A DNA stretch of 64,000 nucleotides from positions 849,563-913,562 of the forward strand of contig NZ_FNVT01000003.1 in assembly GCF_900108335.1 (NCBI RefSeq), read 5' to 3'. This document shows positions 39,259-49,126 of this stretch, one piece after another. Within the stretch, counting starts at the first letter, position 1, and each line of letters starts with the position of its first letter. The notes below the pieces were generated by a model. The model had not been told where the DNA came from, did not search any database, and worked only from the letters and a program-made list of their open reading frames with translations. Source of the DNA: Nonomuraea solani. GTDB lineage: Bacteria; Actinomycetota; Actinomycetes; Streptosporangiales; Streptosporangiaceae. Position numbers and translations under genes: made by a program.

Positions 39259-40562
39259 CCACCCCCGACGCCGCCGCCGGACCCTCCCCCGCCCCTCAGC
39301 GGATCGAAGTGATCGCCGTGACCGGCCTCGGCGAGGTGCGGCCGGGCGACGACGTGGCGGCCCTGCTGCGAGCCGCCGGGCCGCTGCTCGACGGCGACAT
39401 CGTGGTCGTCACCTCCAAGATCGTGAGCAAGGCGGAGGGCCGGGTCCGGCACGCGCCCGACCGCGCCAAGGCCATCGAGGAGGAGACCGAGCGCGTGGTC
39501 GCCAGGCGCGGCGACACCGTCATCGCCCAGACCAGGCACGGCTTCGTCATGGCCGCCGCCGGCGTCGACGCCTCCAACACCGAGCCCGGCACCGTGCTGC
39601 TCCTGCCGGAAGACTCCGACGCCTCGGCCAGGCGCATCAGGGCGGGCCTCGGCGGGCGGGTGGGCGTGATCGTGTCCGACACGTTCGGGCGCCCGTGGCG
39701 CCACGGGCTCACCGACGTGGCCATCGGCGCGGCCGGGGTGCGCCCGCTCGACGACTTCCGCGGCACCGCCGACTCCTACGGCAACCAGCTCAGCGCCACG
39801 GTCACGGCGCTGGCCGACGAGATCGCGAGCGCGGCCGAGCTGGTCAAGGGCAAGCTCGACGGCGTGCCGGCGGCGATCGTGCGCGGGCTGGCCCACCTGG
39901 TCACCGAGGACGACGGGCCAGGGGTCAGGCCGCTGGTGCGACCGGCCGACGAAGACCTGTTCCGCTACGGGTCGCGCGACGTGGTGTTCGCCCGCCGTAC
40001 GATCAGGGAGTTCTCCGACCGGCCCGTCGATGCCGCGGCGGTGCGGCGGGCGGTCGCGGCGGGCATCGCGGCGCCCGCGCCGCACCACACGACGCCGTGG
40101 CGGTTCGTGCTGCTGGAGTCGCCGGAGACCAGGACGAAGCTGCTCGACGCCATGCGCGACGCGTGGATCGATGACCTGCGCGGCGACGCGTTCACCGAGC
40201 AGTCGATCGCCAAGCGGGTCAGGCGGGGCGACGTGCTGCGCGACGCGCCCTATCTGGTCGTGCCGTGCCTGGTCATGGAGGGCTCGCACACCTACAGGGA
40301 CGATCGGCGCAACGCCTCGGAGCGGGAGATGTTCGTCGTGGCGACCGGCGCCGGGGTGGAGAACTTCCTGATCCAGCTCGCCGTCGAAGGGCTCGGCTCG
40401 GCGTGGGTGTCGTCCACGATGTTCTGCCGCCCGGTCGTCCGCGAAGTGCTCGACCTGCCCGAGTCGTGGGATCCGATGGGCTGCGTGGCCATCGGGCACG
40501 CCGCCGCGCCGCCTCGTGACCGGGCGCCGCGCGATCCGGATGATTTCATCCTCACCCGCTGA
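39255..40562 (+). CDS. fbiB: Bifunctional F420:gamma-glutamyl ligase / dehydro-F420-0 reductase
   Basis: A 435-residue fusion. Residues about 15-240 form the CofE-type gamma-glutamyl ligase ([24 protein letters not shown]). Residues about 245-435 form a nitroreductase-like FMN domain ([51 protein letters not shown]). This is the two-domain actinobacterial FbiB. It is coupled to fbiA by ATGA. Confidence 0.96.
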   Translation: MTTPDAAAGPSPAPQRIEVIAVTGLGEVRPGDDVAALLRAAGPLLDGDIVVVTSKIVSKAEGRVRHAPDRAKAIEEETERVVARRGDTVIAQTRHGFVMAAAGVDASNTEPGTVLLLPEDSDASARRIRAGLGGRVGVIVSDTFGRPWRHGLTDVAIGAAGVRPLDDFRGTADSYGNQLSATVTALADEIASAAELVKGKLDGVPAAIVRGLAHLVTEDDGPGVRPLVRPADEDLFRYGSRDVVFARRTIREFSDRPVDAAAVRRAVAAGIAAPAPHHTTPWRFVLLESPETRTKLLDAMRDAWIDDLRGDAFTEQSIAKRVRRGDVLRDAPYLVVPCLVMEGSHTYRDDRRNASEREMFVVATGAGVENFLIQLAVEGLGSAWVSSTMFCRPVVREVLDLPESWDPMGCVAIGHAAAPPRDRAPRDPDDFILTR

Positions 40563-40571
40563 TTTACCGTT

Positions 40572-40584
40572 AGGAAAGTTTCCT
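40572..40584. promoter_or_regulatory. AGGAAAGTTTCCT palindrome in the LPMO promoter (CsnR/ROK-type operator candidate)
   Basis: A perfect 13-bp palindrome lies just upstream of a TACATT -10-like hexamer (40586-40591), 39 nt before the LPMO start. The same palindrome is known, as I recall, from streptomycete chitosanase promoters bound by the ROK-family repressor CsnR. The position would block RNA polymerase. Confidence 0.6.
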
Positions 40585-40622
40585 TTACATTCGGGTCATC
40601 CCCCCATGTAAAGGAGCTCCTC

Positions 40623-41336
40623 ATGCGAAGGATGCTCACGTCAATCACCGTGGTGGTGATAGCGGTCGCCACCACGGTCTTCAACACGACGCCGGCGTAC
40701 GCCCATGGCTACGTCAATTCGCCCCCGAGCCGGCAGGCGAACTGCGCCCAGGGCAAGGTGCCCGACTGCGGCAACATCATCTACGAGCCGCAGAGCGTCG
40801 AAGGGCCGAAGGGGCTGCGTAGCTGCCACGCCAACCTGGGCCAGTTCGCCCAGCTCAGCGACGAGAGCAAGCCGTGGCCCCGGGCCTCGGTCGGCAGCAC
40901 GGTGACCTTCACCTGGACGTTCACCGCCAGGCACGCGACCTCCACCTTCGAGTACTACATCGGCAACACGCTGCTGAAGTCGGTCGCGGGCAACAACCAG
41001 CAGCCGGCGCCGACGGTCTCGCACCCGGTCAGCCTGTCGGGCTTCTCGGGGCGGCAGAAGGTGCTGGCCGTCTGGAACATCTCCGACACGGCCAACGCCT
41101 TCTACTCGTGCGTCGACCTGCAGATCGGTGGCGGTGGCGGCGGCCCGAACCCCACGCCCACCCCGACGCCGACCGTGAACCCGCCCCAGCCTTCCGGCAC
41201 GTGGAAGGCCGGTACGGCGTACGCGATCGGTAACACGGTGACCTACAACGGCGCCTCGTACCGCTGCATCCAGGCGCACACCGCCCTCGCGGGGTGGGAG
41301 CCGCCGAACGTGCCGGCACTCTGGCAACGCAGCTAA
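40623..41336 (+). CDS. AA10 lytic polysaccharide monooxygenase with C-terminal CBM5/12-type module
   Basis: A 237-residue secreted copper enzyme that oxidatively cleaves chitin or cellulose. The signal peptide ends AYA (residue 27), exposing H28 as the N-terminal copper ligand; H104 (TARHATSTFEYY) completes the histidine brace. Then come a Gly/Pro/Thr linker (about 173-190) and a short carbohydrate-binding module (WKAGTAYAIGNTVTYNGASYRC...GWEPP). AAAGGAG lies 6 nt before ATG 40623. It is a single gene with its own operator and terminator; chitin is the likelier substrate from the module and operator type. Confidence 0.93.
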   Translation: MRRMLTSITVVVIAVATTVFNTTPAYAHGYVNSPPSRQANCAQGKVPDCGNIIYEPQSVEGPKGLRSCHANLGQFAQLSDESKPWPRASVGSTVTFTWTFTARHATSTFEYYIGNTLLKSVAGNNQQPAPTVSHPVSLSGFSGRQKVLAVWNISDTANAFYSCVDLQIGGGGGGPNPTPTPTPTVNPPQPSGTWKAGTAYAIGNTVTYNGASYRCIQAHTALAGWEPPNVPALWQRS

Positions 41337-41341
41337 AAACA

Positions 41342-41365
41342 AAGGGGGCGCTCCGGCGCCCCCTT
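41342..41365. terminator. LPMO terminator
   Basis: A perfect 10-bp stem (AAGGGGGCGC) with a TCCG loop lies directly after the LPMO stop and just past the stop of the converging VWA gene, so it can serve both. Confidence 0.88.
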
Positions 41366-41367
41366 CC

Positions 41368-43119
41368 TCATGAGGTCGCCGGTTTGCAGGTCGGGTGGCA
41401 GAGCCTGCGAGCCAGGGCGGCCAGGAAGACGTCGATGATCTCGCCCGGCTCCTGGGCCTCGTGCAGCGACCCGTTCGTGGCGGCCGTGATCTGCGACAGG
41501 CCCGCCCGGTCGACGCCCTTGCCGAACGCGATGATGACGATCTGGACGGGCCGATCCGGGTTCCACTCGCGGCGCAGCCGGTCCAGGAGCTGCGCCAGGT
41601 TCGTGCCCTTGCCGTCGTCGCGGCCGGACGTGATCACCAGGACCGTGTTGTTCATCTCCTCGCGGTAGTCGCCCGACACCTTGCGGAACCCGCTGAGGAT
41701 CGAGTCGTAGAGCGAGCTGTCCAGCTTGGGATGGGCGGCGATCGTCGAGGTCAGCTCTTCCAGCCGGCTCTTGCGGATGATCTGCCCGGTCTCCGGCTCG
41801 CCGATCGGGCCGAGGCCGACGTGCTGCCGGAAGCCCTTGATGCCGCCCACCTTGTCGGCAAACTCCCACAGGCCCATGTGCGTGGTCACCGGGAAGAGCT
41901 GGAGCCCGATCTTGGCCGCGGCCAGCGCCACGGCGACCCTGCTGGTGCCGTTCAGCGGCTCGGCCATGTGCTTGGAGGTGTCGGCCAGCACGAGGATGTT
42001 CGTCGGCGGGGCCAGCCTGCTCCAGGCGCGCAGCGCCTCGTCGATGTCCTGCGGCGAGACCGAGGCCCTGGTCTTGGGCGTCTCGGCGGGGATCTGCGGG
42101 CCGGGCGAGATCGGGCCCTGGGCGCCGTCGCCCGACCTGAACCCGGCCTTGCGCACGATCTCCTGCGCCTGCGCGCCCTTCAGCCAGCTCGCGAAGACGG
42201 TGGACGCCTCGGCGACCGCCGGGTCGGTGGCGGTGACGACGTACGGGTAGTCGAGGTTGATCGTGCCCTCGCGCGGATGCAGCGCCACGACCGGGTCCGC
42301 CGACGGGCGCAGGTTGTGGTTCCACACCGACTGCTCGGGGACGATGACGACGGGACGCCGCCAGAACGTCCGGTCGTCCACGGCGCTCAGCATGCTGCGG
42401 TAGTCGGGCGCCGACCCGGCCTGCGCCCACCGGACGAACGCGGTCAGCGCCTTGTCCGCGTCGGGCCCGGTGCCGACGACGTCGCGGGCCGCGGCCACGG
42501 TCGCGATGCCGGCCCCGGCCAGGGACGGGTCGGGCACGCGTACGACGTCGGGCTCGTCGTCGGTGGGCGTCAGCCGCCCGCGCACGGTCGAGGGGAAGAC
42601 CATCCGCCAGTTCATCTCGGTCTTGCCCACGGAGAAGCGCTGCGCCAGCGACGAGCGGGTGGCGAACACCAGCGGCGACGTGGCCACCACGCTCTCCCCG
42701 GCGGGCAGCGCGCTCGCGCCCTGCTGGCGGGCCAGCCTGATCCAGGCCGAGGAGTCAGCGATCCAGCCGTCGGGCCGCTCGCGCAGCACGCCCGCCCGGT
42801 CGCCGATCAGCGTGCGTAAGACCGTCGCCGGCGGCTGCTCGGTCACCTGGACCAGCACGCAGCGCCCGCCGGCCGACGTCTTCGTCTCGTTGAACCGGTC
42901 TGCGGCCTCCATGACCGCCGGGGCCACATCGACCGCGGCGGCCACGTTGACCAGAACAGGCTCTCGTGTGGTGCACAGCACGCCGCCGCCGCCGAAGAGC
43001 ACGACGAGCCCGGCCGCGACGATGGCCACGGCCGTCAGCCCCGCCAGCATGCCGCGCTGCAACGCCTTCCTGCGCCGCTGCTCAGGGGGCAGCGCGGCAC
43101 GGTGCCGTCCCAACCGCAC
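41368..43119 (-). CDS. Membrane-anchored substrate-binding/VWA fusion protein
   Basis: A 583-residue protein with an N-terminal signal anchor (about 24-42). An extracellular solute-binding-like domain follows (about 50-325; NVAAAVDVAPAVMEAADRFN). A C-terminal VWA domain begins near residue 370 (NILVLADTSKHM...LVITSGRDD). The MIDAS reads DxSxH rather than DxSxS, so metal binding may be altered. GTG 43119 was chosen because GGAGGAAGG lies 6 nt upstream; ATG 43167 has none. Its ligand is unknown. It lies downstream of fbiC on the same strand, but a palindrome and gap suggest its own promoter. Confidence 0.8.
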   Translation of the reverse strand: MRLGRHRAALPPEQRRRKALQRGMLAGLTAVAIVAAGLVVLFGGGGVLCTTREPVLVNVAAAVDVAPAVMEAADRFNETKTSAGGRCVLVQVTEQPPATVLRTLIGDRAGVLRERPDGWIADSSAWIRLARQQGASALPAGESVVATSPLVFATRSSLAQRFSVGKTEMNWRMVFPSTVRGRLTPTDDEPDVVRVPDPSLAGAGIATVAAARDVVGTGPDADKALTAFVRWAQAGSAPDYRSMLSAVDDRTFWRRPVVIVPEQSVWNHNLRPSADPVVALHPREGTINLDYPYVVTATDPAVAEASTVFASWLKGAQAQEIVRKAGFRSGDGAQGPISPGPQIPAETPKTRASVSPQDIDEALRAWSRLAPPTNILVLADTSKHMAEPLNGTSRVAVALAAAKIGLQLFPVTTHMGLWEFADKVGGIKGFRQHVGLGPIGEPETGQIIRKSRLEELTSTIAAHPKLDSSLYDSILSGFRKVSGDYREEMNNTVLVITSGRDDGKGTNLAQLLDRLRREWNPDRPVQIVIIAFGKGVDRAGLSQITAATNGSLHEAQEPGEIIDVFLAALARRLCHPTCKPATS

Positions 43120-43183
43120 GGTGAACCTTCCTCCAGAGGGAGTGACGATTCTTCCAGCGTCTCCCATGGCGGGCGCAAGTCTT

Positions 43184-43201
43184 GTTAGAACATGTTATAA
43201 C
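43184..43201. promoter_or_regulatory. 18-bp near-perfect palindrome upstream of the VWA gene
   Basis: GTTAGAACATGTTATAAC has one mismatched pair and abuts the fbiC stop. It contains TATAAC/TAACAT-like -10 sequence on the minus strand, so a bound protein would block transcription of the VWA gene. Confidence 0.45.
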
Positions 43202-45747
43202 TACGCCATCGGCAGGACCCTCCTGACGCTCTGGCAGACGCCGTCACTGGCCTCGGAGGCCCGCAGCCGCTCCTCGCCCGGGAGGCCGTACTCGGTGGTG
43301 CGCTGCCGGACCGGCCTGCCACTGACCTCGACCATCGCGCGCAGTTCGCTGATGGTCTTGTACGACCCGTTCTCGGAGCCGGCCATCCTGCTGATGGTCT
43401 CCTCCATGAGCGTGCCACCCAGGTCGTTCACCCCGCCCTGGAGCACCTGACGGCACAGGTCGTCCTGGAGCTTGACCCACGAGCACTGGATGTTCTTGAT
43501 CGCGCCGTGCAGCAGGATCCTGGCCAGCGCGTGCACGGCCCGGTTCTCCTGCGCCGTGGGCCCCGGGCGCGCGACCCCGGCCAGGTAGATGGGCGCGCTG
43601 GTGTGCACGAACGGCAGCAGCACGAACTCCGAGAAGCCGCCGGTCTCCTCCTGCAGCCGCCTGATGAGCTTGATGTGCTTCACCCAGTGCAGGTGGTTGT
43701 CGACGTGGCCGTACATCATGGTCGAGGTCGTCGGGATGCCGACCTTGTGGGCCGTCGTGATGACCTCGATCCACTCCTGGGCGGGCAGCTTGCCCTTGGT
43801 CAGCACCCACCGCACGTCGTCGTCGAGGATCTCCGCCGCCGTCCCCGGCAGCGAGTCGACCCCGGCCTCCTTGGCCGCCTCCAGCCAGGCGCGGACGGAC
43901 AGGTTCGTCCGGCTGGCGCCGTTGATGACCTCCATCGGCGAGAACGCGTGCACGTGCATGCCCGGCGTCCGCTCCTTGACGGCCCTGGCGATGTCGAAGT
44001 AGGCCGTGCCGGGCAGGTCGGGGTGGATGCCGCCCTGCATGCACACCTCGGTCGCGCCCGCCGCCCACGCCTCCTCGGCCCGGTCGGCGACCTGGTCCAG
44101 GCTCAGCGTGTACGCGTCCGCGTCGGTCCTGCGCTGGGCGAACGCGCAGAACCGGCAGCCGGTGTAGCAGACGTTGGTGAAGTTGATGTTCCTGTTGACG
44201 ACGTAGGTGACCTCGTCGCCCACGGCCTCCGCGCGCAGCGCGTCGGCGATGGCGGCCAGCTCGTCCAGCGCCTCCCCATCGGCGCCGAGCAGGGCGACGG
44301 CCTCGTCGTCCGTCAGCCCGGCCGGGTCCGCGGCGGCCCGCTTCAGCGCCAGGCGTACGTCGCTCGGGGCGGCGGCGGCCACCGTGCCGAGGCGTTCGCG
44401 CAGGGCGTCCCAGTCGCCGTAGACGTGGTCGAAGTCGTCCCTGCGGTCGCCGGTGCGGCCCGTGGTGTCCACCTCGACGTGCAGATCCACCCGTCCGGAC
44501 GACGCGAACCCGCCATCGGGCTCCTGCCAGGGACGCCCTTCGAGTACGGCGTCCTCCCGGGCCAGGCCGGTGGCCGGGTCGGCCAGGGCGGCGACGTGGG
44601 CGGCCAGGCGGGGGTCGAGCCAGGGCTCCCCGGCCAGCACATATTCCGGATATATCGTCAAACGTTCCCGGAGCCGGAACCCGGCCTCCTCCGTACGGGC
44701 CGCGAGGTCGTCGATCTGCGGCCACGGGCGTTCGGGGTTGACGTGGTCGGGGGTCAGCGGTGAGACGCCGCCCCAGTCGTCGATACCGGCCCGGATCATG
44801 AGCTCGTACTCGGCGTCCACCAGGTTGGGCGGGGCCTGGAGACGTACGCGGGGGCCGAGCACGAGACGCGAGACCGCGATCGTGGCCGCCAGTTCCTGCA
44901 GGTCGGCGTCCGGCAGGCCGCGCATGGCCGTGTCGGGCTTGGCGCGGAAGTTCTGGACGATGACCTCCTGGACACCGCCGTACTCCCGGGCCACCTTCCT
45001 GATCGCGAAGATCGACTCGGCCCGATCCTGCACGGTTTCGCCGATGCCGATCAGGACGCCGGTGGTGAACGGCACGTTCGTGCGGCCCGCGTCCTCCAGC
45101 ACGCGCAGCCGCACGGCCGGGTCCTTGTCGGGCGAGCCGTAGTGGGCCTGGCCCTTCTCCTCGAACAACCGCCGCGACGTCGTCTCCAGCATCATTCCCA
45201 TCGACGGCGCGACCGGCTTGAGCCGCTGGAAGTCCTTCCAGCTCAGCACCCCCGGGTTGAGATGCGGCAGCAGCCCGGTCTCCTCCAGCACCCTGATCGC
45301 CATGGCCCGCACATAGGACAACGTGTCGTCATAGCCGTGCGCGTCGAGCCACTCCCTGGCCTGGTGCCACCGGTCCTCCGGCCGGTCCCCCAGGGTGAAC
45401 AGCGCCTCCTTGCACCCCATCGCCGCACCCTGCCGGGCGATCTCCAGCACCTCGTCGGGGCTCAGGAACGGGGCGGGCAGCTTGTGCGGCGCGGTGGCGA
45501 ACGTACAGTAACCACAGCGATCCCGGCAGAGCCGGGTCAACGGGATGAACACCTTGCGGCTGTAGGTGATGATCCCCTCACGGCCGGCCGCCTTCAGCCC
45601 GGCGTCACGCACGCGGGAAGCGTGATCGAGCAGCGTGTCGAGGTGCCCGTCCCGGGCGTGGAGCAGGACGGTCGCCTCGGTGACGTCAAGGGTCTTGCCG
45701 TCCCTGGCGCGCGCGAGGGCGCGGCGGAGCGCGGAGTCAGAACTCAT
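43201..45747 (-). CDS. fbiC: 7,8-didemethyl-8-hydroxy-5-deazariboflavin (Fo) synthase
   Basis: An 848-residue fusion of two radical-SAM enzymes that make the F420 chromophore Fo from tyrosine and a flavin precursor. The N-terminal CofG half has the cluster cysteines C74, C78 and C81 (CRDRCGYC). The C-terminal CofH half has C527, C531 and C534 (CYTGCRFC). The fusion form is the actinobacterial one. ATG 45747 has no Shine-Dalgarno sequence; TACTGT ends 6 nt upstream. It lies within 2.7 kb of fbiB, on the opposite strand. Confidence 0.97.
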   Translation of the reverse strand: MSSDSALRRALARARDGKTLDVTEATVLLHARDGHLDTLLDHASRVRDAGLKAAGREGIITYSRKVFIPLTRLCRDRCGYCTFATAPHKLPAPFLSPDEVLEIARQGAAMGCKEALFTLGDRPEDRWHQAREWLDAHGYDDTLSYVRAMAIRVLEETGLLPHLNPGVLSWKDFQRLKPVAPSMGMMLETTSRRLFEEKGQAHYGSPDKDPAVRLRVLEDAGRTNVPFTTGVLIGIGETVQDRAESIFAIRKVAREYGGVQEVIVQNFRAKPDTAMRGLPDADLQELAATIAVSRLVLGPRVRLQAPPNLVDAEYELMIRAGIDDWGGVSPLTPDHVNPERPWPQIDDLAARTEEAGFRLRERLTIYPEYVLAGEPWLDPRLAAHVAALADPATGLAREDAVLEGRPWQEPDGGFASSGRVDLHVEVDTTGRTGDRRDDFDHVYGDWDALRERLGTVAAAAPSDVRLALKRAAADPAGLTDDEAVALLGADGEALDELAAIADALRAEAVGDEVTYVVNRNINFTNVCYTGCRFCAFAQRRTDADAYTLSLDQVADRAEEAWAAGATEVCMQGGIHPDLPGTAYFDIARAVKERTPGMHVHAFSPMEVINGASRTNLSVRAWLEAAKEAGVDSLPGTAAEILDDDVRWVLTKGKLPAQEWIEVITTAHKVGIPTTSTMMYGHVDNHLHWVKHIKLIRRLQEETGGFSEFVLLPFVHTSAPIYLAGVARPGPTAQENRAVHALARILLHGAIKNIQCSWVKLQDDLCRQVLQGGVNDLGGTLMEETISRMAGSENGSYKTISELRAMVEVSGRPVRQRTTEYGLPGEERLRASEASDGVCQSVRRVLPMA

Positions 45748-45753
45748 AGAGGC

Positions 45754-45759
45754 ACAGTA
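45754..45759 (-). promoter_or_regulatory. -10-like TACTGT for leaderless fbiC
   Basis: The hexamer ends 6 nt before the fbiC ATG, so the mRNA would start at the ATG. No convincing -35 was seen. Confidence 0.5.
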
Positions 45760-45796
45760 CGTCGGGCTGAGTTCGCCACGCGCACCCAGGGTGGCG

Positions 45797-46690
45797 TCAG
45801 AAGGCCCGGTAGTCGCGCACGCTCATCCGGGGTCCCCGCGCGGGCGGGCGCAGACCGGTGAGCCAGACGAGCACCGTGGCGCGATGCCGATGCCCCGCGT
45901 ACGGCTCCAGCAGCCGCAACATCCCCGGGTCGTCGGTCTTCTCCCCGGTCAGCGCGTAGCCGACCAGCTTGGCCAGGTGGAAGTCGCCCACGCTCACCGC
46001 GTCGGGGTCACCGAACGCGCGCTGGCGGATCTCGGCCGACGTCCACACCCCGATGCCGGGCAGCGCGCGCAGCAGCCGGTCGAGCTCGCGCGTGGACGCG
46101 GCGGCCTCCAGCTTGGCGGCGTGCCAGGCGGCGGTGGCGATCGTCCGGGCGCGGACGGCCTCGGCGCCCGCGCGGTGCCAGTGCCAGCTCGGGATCTGCC
46201 GCCACACCTCGGGCTCGGGCACCACCCGCATTCCCTCGGGCGCCGGCCCTGGCGCCGGGTCGCCGTACCGCCGCAGCAGCCACCGCCAGGCCCGCCACGC
46301 CTCCTGCCCGACGACCTTCTGCTCCAGCACGGCGGGGACCAGGGCCTCCATGACCCGCCCCGTCCGGCCGATCCGCAACCCCGGATGCCTCCGGTACGCC
46401 TCCGCCAGGACGTCGTGCTCGGCTCTGAACCCCGTGACGTCGTCGTCCGCCCCCACGAGCCCCGGCAACATCTCCAGCGCCCACTCGGCGCCGGGCCCCC
46501 ACGCCTGCCCGTGCACATGGCCGCCGCCGGCGCTCACCCGCAGCGTGCACGGCCCGCCGGGCGTCCTGGACGTGCGCCACACGGCGCCGTCGGCGCTCTG
46601 CCGCCAGGTGGGGTCACCGCCGCCGCGCTTGTGCGGCTGCAGCGCCAGCCCGACGTCCAGCGGCCCGTCGGGCACCCACCTGCGCTCCAT
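45797..46690 (-). CDS. AlkA-like DNA-3-methyladenine glycosylase family 2 protein
   Basis: A 297-residue HhH-GPD base-excision glycosylase. Seen: helix-hairpin-helix [23 protein letters not shown] followed by the expected catalytic Asp in AVSVGDFHL, and the substrate-side [11 protein letters not shown]. There are no Fe-S cysteines, which excludes endonuclease III. The start is ATG 46690, with the adjacent GTG 46693 possible. It is transcribed on its own. Confidence 0.85.
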   Translation of the reverse strand: MERRWVPDGPLDVGLALQPHKRGGGDPTWRQSADGAVWRTSRTPGGPCTLRVSAGGGHVHGQAWGPGAEWALEMLPGLVGADDDVTGFRAEHDVLAEAYRRHPGLRIGRTGRVMEALVPAVLEQKVVGQEAWRAWRWLLRRYGDPAPGPAPEGMRVVPEPEVWRQIPSWHWHRAGAEAVRARTIATAAWHAAKLEAAASTRELDRLLRALPGIGVWTSAEIRQRAFGDPDAVSVGDFHLAKLVGYALTGEKTDDPGMLRLLEPYAGHRHRATVLVWLTGLRPPARGPRMSVRDYRAF

Positions 46691-46742
46691 CACGTGTCCA
46701 GTCTGCCCGGACAGAGACCCTGGTCGAAACCGGCACAAAAAC

Positions 46743-46773
46743 CGGCGCCGGACCAGCACGGAAACCGGCGCCG
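46743..46773 (-). terminator. Terminator downstream of manC
   Basis: A 9-bp perfect stem (CGGCGCCGG/CCGGCGCCG) with a 13-nt loop is followed on the minus strand by GTTTTTG. The surrounding 80 bases repeat ACCGGCGCCG-like units. Confidence 0.7.
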
Positions 46774-46805
46774 AACCCGCGCCGGACCAGCGCTGGAACC
46801 GGGTG

Positions 46806-47900
46806 TCAGACGTCGCTGGAGTAGCGCACCGCCCGCTCAGGCAGCTCGACCCCCGGCCAGATCCGCACGCCGTTCTGCAGCTCGTTGCCCGGCCCGACCA
46901 CCGCTCCGTCGCCGATCACCGCGTCGTGCACCACCGTGCCCGCGCAGATCCGCGCCCCCCGGCCGACCACGGAGTCGGTCACGGAGGCGCCCGCCTCGAC
47001 CACGCAGTCGTCGCTCAGCACCGAGCCCACCACCGAGGCGCCCGCCTCGACCACGGCCCGCGCGCCGACCGCCGTGCCACCACGCACCTTGGCCTCGGGC
47101 GAGACCAGGGCGCCGTCGAGCGCCAGGTATTCGCCGGTGGCGCCGGGCAGCGCGGGCGAGGCCAGCCGGCCCAGCACCAGGTCGCGCGAGCCTCGTACGA
47201 ACGCGGCGGGGGTGCCGACGTCGAGCCAGTAGGTGCGGTCGGCGTAACCCAGCACGAGCTCGCCCGACTCGATCAGCCCGGGGAACGTCTCGCGCTCCAC
47301 CGACACCACCTCGTCGCGCGGGATCGAGTCGATCACCGATCGGGTGAAGACGTAGCACCCGGCGTTGATCCGGTTGGTCACCGGGTTGGGCGTCTTCTCC
47401 AGGAACGCGGTCACGCGCCCCGCCTCGTCGGTCGGCACGCAGCCGAACCGGGAGGGATCGTCCACTTCTGTCAAATGGAGCGTTACAGCGGCCTGCCGCG
47501 CTCGATGAAGACGCACTTGCTCGCCGATGTCGTGGCCGGAGAGGATGTCGCCGTTCAAGATCAGAACGGGGTCGTCGGGCCCGGCGGTGAGCGCCTCGCC
47601 GGCGTTGCGGATCGCGCCGCCGGTGCCGAGCGGGGTCTCTTCCGTCATGTATTCGAGCGAGAGCCCGAACGCCGTCCCGTCACCGAAGGCGGGCTCGAAC
47701 ATCGCCGCCTTGTACGAGGTCGCGAACACGATGCGGCGCACACCGAAAGATCGTGCGCGGGCCAGCTGGTGGGCCAGGAACGGCACTCCGGCGGTCGGCA
47801 GCAGCGGCTTGGGCGTGCCCAGTGTCAGCGGACGCAGGCGCGTGCCCTGCCCCCCGACCAGGAGGATCGCCTCGAGGTCTGGCAAAGAGCTCTCCATCAC
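46806..47900 (-). CDS. manC: Mannose-1-phosphate guanylyltransferase
   Basis: A 364-residue nucleotidyltransferase with N-terminal GGQGTRLRPLTLGTPKPLLP (nucleotide-binding signature), the metal-binding Asp in LILNGDIL, and a C-terminal left-handed beta-helix (repeats such as VEAGASVVGSVLSDDCVVEAGASV). This layout and position match the actinobacterial GDP-mannose enzyme (Rv3264c type). A related NDP-glucose enzyme is possible. GTG 47900 followed by ATG: TAACCT (47907-47912) ends 6 nt upstream, favouring a leaderless GTG start. Confidence 0.88.
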   Translation of the reverse strand: MMESSLPDLEAILLVGGQGTRLRPLTLGTPKPLLPTAGVPFLAHQLARARSFGVRRIVFATSYKAAMFEPAFGDGTAFGLSLEYMTEETPLGTGGAIRNAGEALTAGPDDPVLILNGDILSGHDIGEQVRLHRARQAAVTLHLTEVDDPSRFGCVPTDEAGRVTAFLEKTPNPVTNRINAGCYVFTRSVIDSIPRDEVVSVERETFPGLIESGELVLGYADRTYWLDVGTPAAFVRGSRDLVLGRLASPALPGATGEYLALDGALVSPEAKVRGGTAVGARAVVEAGASVVGSVLSDDCVVEAGASVTDSVVGRGARICAGTVVHDAVIGDGAVVGPGNELQNGVRIWPGVELPERAVRYSSDV

Positions 47901-47906
47901 TCCGTG

Positions 47907-47912
47907 AGGTTA
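47907..47912 (-). promoter_or_regulatory. -10-like TAACCT for leaderless manC
   Basis: It lies between the upstream glycosyltransferase stop (47918) and GTG 47900, ending 6 nt before the start codon. This implies manC can be transcribed separately. Confidence 0.4.
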
Positions 47913-47917
47913 CCGAA

Positions 47918-49033
47918 CTATTCGATTGCGCGTTGATAGGAGCTGAGGTGCGCCTCCGCGGAGGCGTCCCAGGTGAACTCGCGGGCTCTTGCCAGCCCCG
48001 CCTCCTGCAACTGCCCTCTTCGATCGGAAGAGGCGAGCAGTTGCCCGAGTGCCATGGCGATGCTGTCGGCGTCCGGCTCAGTGTAGGCGACCGCGTCACC
48101 ACCCACTTCGGGCAGCGAGCTGCGGTGCGTGGTCAGCACCGGGGCGCCGCAGGCCATGGCCTCCAGCACCGGCAGCCCGAACCCCTCGCCGCGCGACGGG
48201 AAGGCCACCACGAGCGCCCCGCCCAGGAACCCGGGCAGGTCGGGCGCGCGCAGGTAGCCGGGCCGCACGACCTTGACGGTGGCTTCCACCTCTCGGCAGG
48301 CCGCGTCCACGTCGTCCTCGTGCACGCCACCTCCCAGCACCAGCGCGGGCGGCTTGTCCAGCCGCTTCACGGCGGCGGCGAAGCCACGGATGAGGTTGGG
48401 AACGTTCTTACGAGGGTCGAGCGCGCCCAGGAAGGCCACGTAGGGCTGGCCGTGCAGGCCGATCCGCAGGGCGGTCCTGCGGATCTCCTCCTCGCTCGGC
48501 GGATGGAACTGCGCCAGGTCGACGCCGTGGTAGGCGACGTCGATGCGGGTCGGGTCGGCCGACAGCACGCGGACGAGCTCGTCCCTGGTCGCCTTGGACG
48601 GCACGATCACCCGCCGGGCGTGGCGCACCGCGGTGCGGGTGGCCGAGCGGAAGAACGACGCCCGCGGCGACTGCTGGTCGGGCTCGGTGAACCAGGTCGC
48701 GTCGTGCACCGTCACGACGGTCGGCAGGCCCGAGCTGAGCGGGATGGAGTAGTAGGGCGCGTGGATCACGTCGGCCCCGGCCTTCCGGGCGAGCAGCGGC
48801 AGTCCGGTCTGCTCCCAGGCGAGCCGGGCGGCTCTGTTGGTGATCGCGACAGGCCCGGGGATGACCCGGGCGGACGGCGCGAGGCGCCGGTATCGTTCGG
48901 CTTCCGATCGCTGGCAGACCACGGCGAGGTCCGCACCGGCCTGATGGAGCGCGGCCACCAGTCCGTCCACGTATCGGATCAATGCTCCGCGGTCCGCGGG
49001 GACCGCCGCCGCATCGACGAGCACACGAGGCAT
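47918..49033 (-). CDS. GT4-family glycosyltransferase
   Basis: A 371-residue GT-B enzyme with N-terminal VDAAAVPADRGALIRYVDGL, HDATWF, VPSKATRDELVRVLSADPTRIDVAYHGVD, LGALDPRKN and the C-terminal FPSRGEGFGLPVLEAMACGAPVLTT with the retaining ExxxxxxxE pattern. It is a likely mannosyltransferase, judged only from neighbouring manC. ATG 49033 has GGGGAG about 11 nt upstream. Confidence 0.88.
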   Translation of the reverse strand: MPRVLVDAAAVPADRGALIRYVDGLVAALHQAGADLAVVCQRSEAERYRRLAPSARVIPGPVAITNRAARLAWEQTGLPLLARKAGADVIHAPYYSIPLSSGLPTVVTVHDATWFTEPDQQSPRASFFRSATRTAVRHARRVIVPSKATRDELVRVLSADPTRIDVAYHGVDLAQFHPPSEEEIRRTALRIGLHGQPYVAFLGALDPRKNVPNLIRGFAAAVKRLDKPPALVLGGGVHEDDVDAACREVEATVKVVRPGYLRAPDLPGFLGGALVVAFPSRGEGFGLPVLEAMACGAPVLTTHRSSLPEVGGDAVAYTEPDADSIAMALGQLLASSDRRGQLQEAGLARAREFTWDASAEAHLSSYQRAIE

Positions 49034-49126
49034 ACGAAGATCTTCTCCCCTCAAGATCAACGTGGGACCGGGCGTCCCCCTCTAAAGTTCAGCTTATGAC
49101 CAGCCTCCCCTAAATCGTGGGCCAAA

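Noticed and set aside
40623..41336. LPMO region as part of a secondary-metabolite cluster
   Set aside because: No biosynthetic core gene lies near. It is a single CAZyme gene with its own operator and terminator.
43184..43201. LexA/SOS box
   Set aside because: The GAAC-N4-GTTC core is absent; the symmetry centre is AACATGTT.
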